DNA of 36,129 nt from Corynebacterium sp. (GTDB lineage Bacteria > Actinomycetota > Actinomycetes > Mycobacteriales > Mycobacteriaceae). A program made the position numbers and the translations under genes. Below the pieces are notes generated by a model. The model worked only from the letters and a program-made list of their open reading frames with translations, ran no database searches and had not been told where the DNA came from. Below are positions 30,057 through 36,129 of the stretch, piece by piece (position 1 is the first letter of the stretch; every line of letters begins with the position of its first letter). The stretch lies in contig NZ_JALAGU010000030.1 in the NCBI RefSeq assembly GCF_022712275.1, positions 1 to 36,129 of the forward strand, given 5' to 3'.

Positions 30057-31904
30057 TCAGGTCCGCGGTGGGATCCGCGTCGGCGGATGCCCCAGATCCG
30101 CTTCCACCTCCTTCAGCCTGCGCACCGTCGTCGACGGCTTCGGCGGTCGAGCGGCATGGGCGTCCCTGATCGCCAGGTTCGTCGCAGCTACCCACAGCCC
30201 GATGATCAGGTAGAGCATCGGCGCCCGCCGTGGGGCCCACTTCAGATGCTCGATGCCGGTGACGTGCTGGTTCTTCATCACACTGAACCGCTGCTCGGTC
30301 GCCGACCGCGCCGCCTCCAGGTAGATCCCGTGCTCCCACGAGCCCGGCACCAGGCCCCACTGCGCACGCTTGCGCTGCTCATCAGAGAACGGAACACTCA
30401 CCACCGAATGTGAGCAACACCGGTACCGCGATGCCGGCCAGTGCGGCTGAACCACAGGAGTTCCCAGCGCCGGATCCACCTGCGATGCTGGCTTGAGCGG
30501 ACAACTGACCCGGCCCTGCACCGCAGGGCACACCAGCTGCTGCGTGACCTGCGTGGCACCGGAACTGCCAGCCCCCGTCTTCGCGGCCTCCGATGGCCTG
30601 CCCGGACGATCCTGGATCTGGTACGGCCGCGAGTTCACACCCATCAGATACGGGAAGACCGCGGCGATCCGCGCATCCTGGACAGCGAACGCCGAGGGAT
30701 CACCCTCTGCCGCCCGCTTCGTCGCTTCCAGAAGCTCCGTGGTCCGGAACAGCAGGTTGCCCTTGCCGCCCACACCCATCTTCGCCAGCAGACCACGGAC
30801 CGCCGGACAGTAGAACTCACCACTGACCTGCACCGGACCGGCGGGAACACCCTTGACAGTGTGCGCCGGGCCTTCCGAGCCCCAGATCAGGTTCCAGTAT
30901 GACGGGTACCGACCCACCGGCGCATAGCCCTGGTCGAGAAGCAGATCGACGAACCCGTCCTTGACGTTGTAGCCCATGTCCACTGTCAGAAACGGCACCC
31001 GCGTCCTGGAGGAAGCCGAGGCCTCTTTACGCGGATCGAAGCCGCCGGCCTTGTGGTATCCCATCGCCTCAGCCAACCCTGCCACAGATCCTGAGGTCGG
31101 CGTGTGGATCGATACTCCGGTGATGACCGGCGGAATCGAGTACAGGGCGTTGGGTCCACCGATCCGGCTCACGGCGGTGACTCCGATGCCGAACGCGGTT
31201 TTGCGCAACTGTCGGGCCTTGCCGGGATTGTCCAGCACACTGTTGTCCGAGTTGTCCCGACCGTAGTAGCCCCCGGCGTACGCTGCGCCCCGGCACTTCG
31301 AGTCCCGGCTTCCCAGACCCGCGGACTGCCCGGCCAGATCGATGATCGTCTCATCGGCCAGCAGGTCACCGGCGTACTCGTCCGGGAGGATGTGCCCAAC
31401 TGAGGCGGCGATGAGGGCGTTGACGACGTCAAGGAGTCGACGTCGTGCGGTCTCAGCGGCTTCACGCTGTTCAGCGGTACGCGCAGCGAGTGCGCGTCGG
31501 TGTTCCCGGTTTTTCACCCGCCGTGCCGGCAGGTCCGGACCCGGATCAAGTGGCGTCAACTTGCGGGTCAGCCAGTTCGCGAACGCTCCATAGTCGCCTG
31601 GTGCCCCGTCCGCAGGGAGTGGGGACATACCGACCGCGGCCAACTGATCGGCGGTGAGCGTGGCGATACCGCGGTGGACCTCCGCCATCGACGGCACCCG
31701 ACCAATCCGCAGAATCGCCAGGGCGACCACCAGCACAGCGGAGACGGTGTAGCGCCAGCCGGCGGCGTTCCGGCCTCCGGCACCCCGGGTCTTGGCACCG
31801 ACACTCTCGATCATCTCCACCGCGCCAGAGGCGACGACCAGTTCACGACAGGTCTCGAAGTTCTCCCGGGTGATCAGGTACGCCTGTTGCTTCGTGCTGA
31901 TCAT
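30057..31904 (-). CDS. Large DDE-type transposase-like protein of a two-gene element
   Basis: A 615-residue protein I do not recognise at family level. Its layout fits an RNase H-like DDE transposase: Asp184 in LLADETIIDLAG, Asp309 in PFLTVDMGYNVKDGF, and Glu537 in SATEQRFSVMKNQH, with a Cys-rich insertion between the last two (Cys366, Cys459, Cys468, Cys496-Cys497, His499) as in IS1182/IS4-like enzymes. The first about 120 residues are helical and precede the catalytic part (SMAEVHRGIATLT). Its ATG overlaps the stop of the recombinase-like gene (ATGA, 31901-31904), so both are made from one mRNA. Nothing else of the element's ends is proven. Confidence 0.72.
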   Translation of the reverse strand: MISTKQQAYLITRENFETCRELVVASGAVEMIESVGAKTRGAGGRNAAGWRYTVSAVLVVALAILRIGRVPSMAEVHRGIATLTADQLAAVGMSPLPADGAPGDYGAFANWLTRKLTPLDPGPDLPARRVKNREHRRALAARTAEQREAAETARRRLLDVVNALIAASVGHILPDEYAGDLLADETIIDLAGQSAGLGSRDSKCRGAAYAGGYYGRDNSDNSVLDNPGKARQLRKTAFGIGVTAVSRIGGPNALYSIPPVITGVSIHTPTSGSVAGLAEAMGYHKAGGFDPRKEASASSRTRVPFLTVDMGYNVKDGFVDLLLDQGYAPVGRYPSYWNLIWGSEGPAHTVKGVPAGPVQVSGEFYCPAVRGLLAKMGVGGKGNLLFRTTELLEATKRAAEGDPSAFAVQDARIAAVFPYLMGVNSRPYQIQDRPGRPSEAAKTGAGSSGATQVTQQLVCPAVQGRVSCPLKPASQVDPALGTPVVQPHWPASRYRCCSHSVVSVPFSDEQRKRAQWGLVPGSWEHGIYLEAARSATEQRFSVMKNQHVTGIEHLKWAPRRAPMLYLIIGLWVAATNLAIRDAHAARPPKPSTTVRRLKEVEADLGHPPTRIPPRT

Positions 31905-33028
31905 CGCACACCTCCGGCAAGCTGGTCCTGGTCACCGTCAAGCAGGTCGGCGAGTTCCTCCGCTGAGTAGCGGGGCAGCTGCTCGACACGGTCGACAAGT
32001 ACCCGCATGTCGCACACCCCGAACAGGGACAGCATCGCCGCCGCCGGAATTCCCGGGTGCACCGCGACGTCGAGCAGGTACCGGTGGCGCAGGGCCGCAG
32101 CGTTGAGCTTCGGGAAACCCATACGCACCAGGCGCTCAGATACTCGGTTGACCGCGTTGTGCTCCACATGCCCATCACGGGTCAGACCAATCATCGGTCG
32201 GGATCCGACCTGGCCGGCCCGGTCGAGGATACGGCGGGCCTTGGCCGGGTGGATGACAGGAACGACACGGTCGACCTTTCCCCGCCGGCGCACACGCACA
32301 GTCACCAGCTGGTGACCACCGGGCCGGTCGATGACCTGGACATCATCCCCGGTGACCTCACGGATCTCGGCCGGACGCAGTCCTGCCCCACTGGCCAGAT
32401 CAAGAACCAGCAGCGTCGGCACGCGCAACGGGTCCGGCAATCCCGGAGTGATGGCGTACATCGCCTCCGCGGTCCCGGGTTTTGCTGCTGGGGCACCCTT
32501 CGAGCGCGGGGAGATGACAGCCCGTGGTGCGGGGAACTCCCTGGGGTGCACCACCCTCCCGGCTGCATACAACACAGCCCGGTAGGTCCGTTTGCTCTTC
32601 AACCCCAGGCTCGCGGTCGTGCATTCCAGCCACCGGTCGGAGTTGGCACGGGTACAGGCCCGGTCGATGTCGACGTACTGGTAGGCCAAGGCATCGGCGT
32701 ACAGGAAACGTGCGAGGATCTGGCACTCTTTGGCGTCCACCGCAGGGATGTGAACGGGCGTGTGGACCCACAACCGCGCAGCGGCGTCCATCGACTCATC
32801 ACGCAGAGGGCCGGCCTGCCCCCGGATGGTGAGGGGTCGCAGTCGCTCGTACCGTTCCCTCTGCTCGGGACTCAGATCGCGAGCCGTGAACCGCTGCCGA
32901 TTGCCCGGAGCGGCATCACCCGCACGAGACAAAGACTGCTGGTTGTCCCGGTCAACATCAGTGCTCCTGGCCTTCTGGGGCGGATCCTGCGGGTCACCCG
33001 CCGAAGGCATTGCCTTGTGCCGGCCCAT
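31901..33028 (-). CDS. Tyrosine-recombinase-like protein with missing catalytic residues
   Basis: A 375-residue protein. After a polar, disordered first about 55 residues comes a helical core-binding-like region (about 80-165), then a catalytic-fold region: LDLASGAGLRPAEIREVTGDDV with Arg218, a beta-hairpin VRVRRRGKVDRVVPV with Lys251, and ALRHRYLLDVA with Arg314. The His three residues before that Arg is Ala311, the LGH His is Val338 (LFGVCD), and no Tyr sits at the usual distance (only Tyr354 further on). It therefore keeps the fold and Arg pair but probably cannot cleave DNA. It is translationally coupled to the DDE transposase, so a DNA-binding or target-choosing role is plausible (inference). 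Confidence 0.7.
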   Translation of the reverse strand: MGRHKAMPSAGDPQDPPQKARSTDVDRDNQQSLSRAGDAAPGNRQRFTARDLSPEQRERYERLRPLTIRGQAGPLRDESMDAAARLWVHTPVHIPAVDAKECQILARFLYADALAYQYVDIDRACTRANSDRWLECTTASLGLKSKRTYRAVLYAAGRVVHPREFPAPRAVISPRSKGAPAAKPGTAEAMYAITPGLPDPLRVPTLLVLDLASGAGLRPAEIREVTGDDVQVIDRPGGHQLVTVRVRRRGKVDRVVPVIHPAKARRILDRAGQVGSRPMIGLTRDGHVEHNAVNRVSERLVRMGFPKLNAAALRHRYLLDVAVHPGIPAAAMLSLFGVCDMRVLVDRVEQLPRYSAEELADLLDGDQDQLAGGVR

Positions 33029-33268
33029 CAGTGACCCACCACCTGAGCGTGCGGGGTCGACGGGGTGCAGGTCTGCGGGATTCGCGTCTGCTTCTGCGCA
33101 GGGTTGCCCAGGTCAAACGGGCATGCCAAGATAGACATGTTGACTCCTTCAAGGGTCAGTGCCAGAACCTGGTGATTTCAGTTCGTGAGGTTCTGGTCTT
33201 CGTAGAACGGGTACTGCCTGGCAGGGCAGTGCCCGTTCTCGCGTGTACGGGGGATGTGAGGTGTGGCT
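33029..33268. promoter_or_regulatory. Upstream region of the two-gene element with two hairpins
   Basis: Contains CCAGAACCT (33162-33170) paired with AGGTTCTGG (33188-33196), and AGAACGGGTACTGCC paired with GGCAGTGCCCGTTCT (33204-33239, one wobble). The second is 29 bp after the small RHH-like gene's stop and may end its transcript; either could be part of an element end. The promoter of the 33028 gene should be here, but I see no clear -10/-35 pair. Confidence 0.45.
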
Positions 33269-33478
33269 CTACTCGACGCTCCTCCACGTCTCCGGTGGGT
33301 GGTTAGCGTAGAACTCCTCGAACGCCTCAGCTGCGATAGAGCCCAGGTGCCGACGTTCAGTGTTGGCCTGGTCGTAGATGAGTCTCGCAGTGCCCACGGG
33401 GATCCGCAGTTTCAGCGTGACCGCACCGGTCTCCGGCAACTCGCGGCGGGGTCGGCCGAATGGTGCGCTGGTGCTCAC
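33269..33478 (-). CDS. Small ribbon-helix-helix-like protein
   Basis: A 69-residue protein. The centre, AVTLKLRIPVGTARLIYDQA then LGSIAAEAFEEFYA, has a short strand followed by two helices, as in ribbon-helix-helix DNA-binding proteins, but I cannot name a family. The GTG start is set by GGAGG five bases upstream; a longer frame from 33577 has no such site. It lies upstream of and on the same strand as the recombinase-like and transposase genes, so it could be their regulator or an accessory protein. Confidence 0.6.
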   Translation of the reverse strand: MSTSAPFGRPRRELPETGAVTLKLRIPVGTARLIYDQANTERRHLGSIAAEAFEEFYANHPPETWRSVE

Positions 33479-33871
33479 GGCGGCCTCCCTGCGTGTCGTT
33501 GTCGGATGGGTGCGGTTAACCCAACGATGACCTATCGAAGGGAGAATCGCAAGGGCGTGTTTCCGCAGGTAGAACACGCTCTAACGTCGGATTGAACTCG
33601 ACAGCGGTAGCGGCGGTGAGCTTGGTTGAGATGGCGAGGTGTCAGTGGAGATAGTGCGGCAGTGCACCATGCGGCATCGGGGCGACCGCCCGTAGGGTGG
33701 TCGGCTGCCAGTTGTCGAGGTGGTATGTGGTGGACAGGCAATGCGGAACAGGAAGAGTGGAGGGGTGATCCGTGGGGGTAGTGGCGGGAAGTGCCCCCAG
33801 ACAGTGAGTCGATCATCCACCCCCGCGCTAGCATGGGTAGGCTTGCTCTCAAAGACAGAAGGAGGTGCCCG
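33479..33871. other. Gene-free stretch upstream of the Panacea gene
   Basis: No supported gene. It holds a hairpin TGGGGG ... CCCCCA (33773-33799) about 70 bp before the Panacea start, and the promoter of that gene must lie here. Antitoxin autoregulation at the hairpin is possible but unproven. Confidence 0.45.
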
Positions 33872-34363
33872 ATGCCCTACATGTCAACCACCGTCGCCAA
33901 CAACATTCTCTCAAGAACGTTCCGCGACAACATCCTCGTGACGCCTATGAAACTCCAGAAGATCCTCTACTTCACTGCCAGCGAGTATGCGAAGAAAACC
34001 GGCCGGGCCCTCCTGGCTGACTCCTTCCAGACCTGGGCCTACGGCCCCGTTGTCAGTCCCGTCTATGCGGAGTTCCGCCCGTTCAGCAAGCAGAACATCA
34101 CCAGGTACAGCAAGGACGCTGTGGGAAAATCTGTCGTTGTAGACGAGCGCAGTGATCCCGCGCTCCAGGCCGCCCTGGACACCGTGTGGGACGCGACCAA
34201 ACACCGGACAGCGGTTGACCTGTCAAACATCACGCACCTGGAAGGTTCGGCCTGGGACCAGGCGTTCCAGAAGGAAGATCCGCGGCTCGACAACGATGCA
34301 ATCCGCGAGGATCGGACTTACTGTGGCCCACTGAACCTACCCATGAGCGTCGGCCACCCGTGA
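33872..34363 (+). CDS. Panacea-domain (SocA/DUF4065-type) antitoxin candidate
   Basis: A 163-residue protein covering one Panacea domain. Landmarks: TPMKLQKILYFTASEYAKKTG (the KLQKxLYF hallmark), FQTWAYGPVVSPVYAEF (family FxAWxYGPVxPxVY) and THLEGSAWDQAF (family HxxxSPWxxA). Panacea proteins (PanA) neutralise many unrelated toxins encoded next to them. The start has AGAAGGAGG at good spacing; an in-frame upstream ATG at 33791 lacks this. Its TGA overlaps the GTG of the next gene (GTGA), the tight coupling expected of a toxin-antitoxin pair. Some Panacea proteins are instead phage or proteolysis adaptors. Confidence 0.88.
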   Translation: MPYMSTTVANNILSRTFRDNILVTPMKLQKILYFTASEYAKKTGRALLADSFQTWAYGPVVSPVYAEFRPFSKQNITRYSKDAVGKSVVVDERSDPALQAALDTVWDATKHRTAVDLSNITHLEGSAWDQAFQKEDPRLDNDAIREDRTYCGPLNLPMSVGHP

Positions 34364-34734
34364 CAGAAGAGTCCCCGGCTGCGGGCAACCGACGAGAACC
34401 ACCGACGGTTCCGGACAACTCCGATGACCAGCAGCTCCCAGGGTTCAACGGGGCCCCCGCCGCCGATGTGACCCCTGACCAGAAGGAGCCAGGAAAACCG
34501 AAGAACTTCGGGGAGTTTATGCTCCAGTTGAGGTTCAACTTCGGCACCAAGATGCTCGGTATCTGCATCCTCCTGATCGTCGTGATCTCCCTCGTCGGCT
34601 ACTTCAATCCACGGGACTCGCAGCTGTTGAACAGTGCACTCGAAACGCTGAAGCTGGTAGCCACAACTTTGATGGGGTACCTGTTCGGCTCAGGGTCACT
34701 CGGTCTGCACAAGGATGGTGACGGCACGGAGTAG
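34360..34734 (+). CDS. Small two-helix membrane protein, putative PanT toxin
   Basis: A 124-residue protein I do not recognise by homology. Residues 1-55 are polar, Pro-rich and probably disordered; a helix at about 65-83 (MLGICILLIVVISLVGYF) is clearly membrane spanning, and a second hydrophobic segment at about 94-112 ends GYLFGSGSLGLHKDG. It starts with a GTG overlapping the Panacea stop and has no good ribosome site of its own, so its synthesis depends on the Panacea gene. Small membrane-active toxins are among the known Panacea partners, which makes it a candidate toxin acting on the membrane (inference). Confidence 0.7.
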   Translation: MTEESPAAGNRREPPTVPDNSDDQQLPGFNGAPAADVTPDQKEPGKPKNFGEFMLQLRFNFGTKMLGICILLIVVISLVGYFNPRDSQLLNSALETLKLVATTLMGYLFGSGSLGLHKDGDGTE

Positions 34735-35363
34735 AGACGGTTCGATGCGCCGCGATGTCATCGCCCTGATCCAAGCTCGTTAGCTTTGCATACCGACGGC
34801 TATCATGACTCGGGCACGGCGACCGCAACGGTCGCCAGCTCCAAAGCCGCGTGGCTCCTGCCTGGTGGCGGTAGTGGCACCGGCAGAAGCGGCACCGACG
34901 AGCGTGTCGATGCCTGCACTGCTGACTACGCTGACATTGCGAGACGGTCGCGTCCAGGGGAACCCGAGCAGGCCACCGATAGTGTCCTTGGTGAGGGAGC
35001 TTGCGCCTTGCGCCAACGCGGTCATCTACCCAGCAAGTCGATCATGGACATGATCGCGACGGCAGCCATCATATGCCTGGTTCTGTGCAACCCCATCTAC
35101 CCCGCCTCCGCCACGACTCCAGCATGATCCGTCTCCCGGATCGACTGCGCCCCGCCCAGGTCCAGCCCGTAGGAGATGACGGTGCCAGCCTGCACCTGCG
35201 TTAGCCGGCCGGTGTGCCCGTCCATGATCACTTGAACGACGGACAGCGTCACCGTCGGACCCACCCCACCCACGAGAGCGTGCAGCCGGAGGGACTGCTG
35301 TGCGAGTAGTTGACATCTGAGCCAAGTCAGGCCACACCGAACCCGCTCCACCGTCAGCTACGC
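34735..35363. other. Accessory DNA without a supported gene
   Basis: About 630 bp between the membrane protein and the IS3 element. Several short frames overlap here. The most protein-like is on the minus strand (35097-35351, 84 residues, GTG start, no ribosome site; contains LHALVGGVGPTVTLSVVQVI). I recognise nothing and would not call it a gene without homology evidence. Confidence 0.45.
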
Positions 35364-35393
35364 TGGCCTTCCCCGCAAATCGTGGACAGGTAA

Positions 35394-36129
35394 CTAAGCT
35401 GCCTCAGGTTCCTCAGCAGCAGGTTTGTTGAGCAGATTCATCTCGAACTCCACCGGCGGCACGTAACCCAGCGCGGAGTGCAGTCGCCGACGGTTGTACG
35501 GGGACTCGATCCAGTCGCCGACCTTCAACCTGGCCTCCGCCCGGGTAGGCCACTTCTTCCGGTCGTAGAACTCGGTTTTCAGTGTCGCCCATACGCTCTC
35601 GGCCGTCGCATTGTCCCAACACACTCCGGTCCGCCCGACCGACTGCAGGATCTCCAGGTCGCGGCAGACTGTGAACATGTCATCACTGGTGAACTCGGTA
35701 CCCCGATCAGCATGGAACACCACACCCTCGGGAACTTCCCCACGCAGTGTGTGAGCCATTTTCAGCGCCTTGGCGACCAGGAAGGTGCCCATGTGGGAGT
35801 CCATCGCCCAGCCCAGGATCCGGCGGGAGTGCGCATCGGTGACCGCGGCGAGGTACAGCCAGCCCTCACCGGTGCGCAGGTAGGTGATGTCTGAAATCCA
35901 GATGCGGTTGAGCCCGCCCTGGTCCCAGCCTCTCTTGACCCGGTCAGGGATCTTGTAGGTGTCCACACCGGGGATCGTGGTCACCGGTGTGAACTTCTTC
36001 GGACTGATGCCCTCCAGGCCCTGGCGCAGCATCGATTTCGCGACGGTCTTCCGGTCAACGAAGGTCCCCTCACGGGCGAGCTGGGCGTGGACTCTGGGAG
36101 CTCCGTAGACGTCATCGGACTCGGCGAAG
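35394..36129 (-). CDS. IS3-family transposase OrfB (5' partial)
   Basis: The frame runs out of the window's right edge, so the start is missing. Visible parts: the HTH_21 region DDVYGAPRVHAQLAREG, then the integrase core with Asp in IWISDITYLRT, Asp in VVFHADRGTEFTS and Glu in ATAESVWATLKTEFY, and the C-terminal YNRRRLHSALGYVPPVEFE motif of IS3 transposases. OrfA and the other inverted end are outside. The 3' end of the element is probably near 35364, where TGGCCTTCCCCGC starts, but this rests on one end only. No break is seen in the visible 245 codons. Confidence 0.9.
   Translation of the reverse strand, partial: FAESDDVYGAPRVHAQLAREGTFVDRKTVAKSMLRQGLEGISPKKFTPVTTIPGVDTYKIPDRVKRGWDQGGLNRIWISDITYLRTGEGWLYLAAVTDAHSRRILGWAMDSHMGTFLVAKALKMAHTLRGEVPEGVVFHADRGTEFTSDDMFTVCRDLEILQSVGRTGVCWDNATAESVWATLKTEFYDRKKWPTRAEARLKVGDWIESPYNRRRLHSALGYVPPVEFEMNLLNKPAAEEPEAA

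Noticed and set aside
34786..35127. 113-codon frame with a possible C-terminal membrane helix
   Set aside because: No ribosome site, composition changes along its length, and other frames overlap it; not supportable as a gene.
1..36129. CRISPR arrays, tRNA or rRNA genes
   Set aside because: No regularly spaced repeats and no cloverleaf-like or rRNA-like sequence were found on reading.

Overview
The window comes from a high-GC actinobacterium, most likely an environmental or food-associated Corynebacterium. This is inferred from the MTB12-like lipoprotein, the small two-helix membrane protein often mislabelled 'LigA', the leaderless-type promoter, and three inverted repeats close to the RosR (MarR-type) operator consensus known from C. 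glutamicum. There are about 25 intact protein genes, several gene remnants and three kinds of insertion element. I saw no tRNA, rRNA or CRISPR.

Left part (1-13.1 kb) is mostly ordinary chromosome: the SGNH end of a surface acyltransferase, an MTB12-like lipoprotein, an NADPH:FMN reductase, an ArsR-type metal sensor coupled to a P1B-like metal ATPase, an OPT-family transporter, an FtsX/MacB-type ABC exporter, a GH114-like lipoprotein, a GNAT acetyltransferase, an F420/NADP-binding oxidoreductase joined to the tail of a lost DODA-type dioxygenase, and a small membrane protein.

Middle part (about 13.1-25 kb) starts at a truncated HxlR-type regulator and looks acquired. A TetR regulator at 13.6 kb is followed by a DJ-1/PfpI protein and an HSL-type esterase. 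A convergent four-gene operon (acetoacetate-decarboxylase-like, aldehyde dehydrogenase, SRPBCC-SDR fusion, quinone oxidoreductase) lies next, and a divergent NAD(P)-dependent epimerase-like gene and a saccharopine-dehydrogenase-like reductase complete it. Three copies of a 15-bp operator-like sequence lie before tetR, before the DJ-1 gene and between the decarboxylase-like and epimerase-like genes, so this set is probably one TetR regulon for a carbonyl or ketone substrate. It ends at a doubly inactivated IS6-family element that cut off the front of a HAD hydrolase gene.

Right part (25-36.1 kb): a FAD monooxygenase divergent from an MFS-P450-ArsR group, which suggests oxidation and export of an organic compound. 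Then comes a two-gene element (a large DDE-type transposase overlapped by a tyrosine-recombinase-like protein that lacks several catalytic residues) with a small ribbon-helix-helix-like gene next to it. A Panacea-domain antitoxin candidate coupled to a small two-helix membrane protein follows, a likely PanAT-type toxin-antitoxin pair. The window ends inside an IS3-family transposase.

The most interesting items are the Panacea/membrane-protein pair, the DDE plus degenerate-recombinase module, the predicted TetR and RosR-like regulons, and the SRPBCC-SDR fusion with a preserved internal start.
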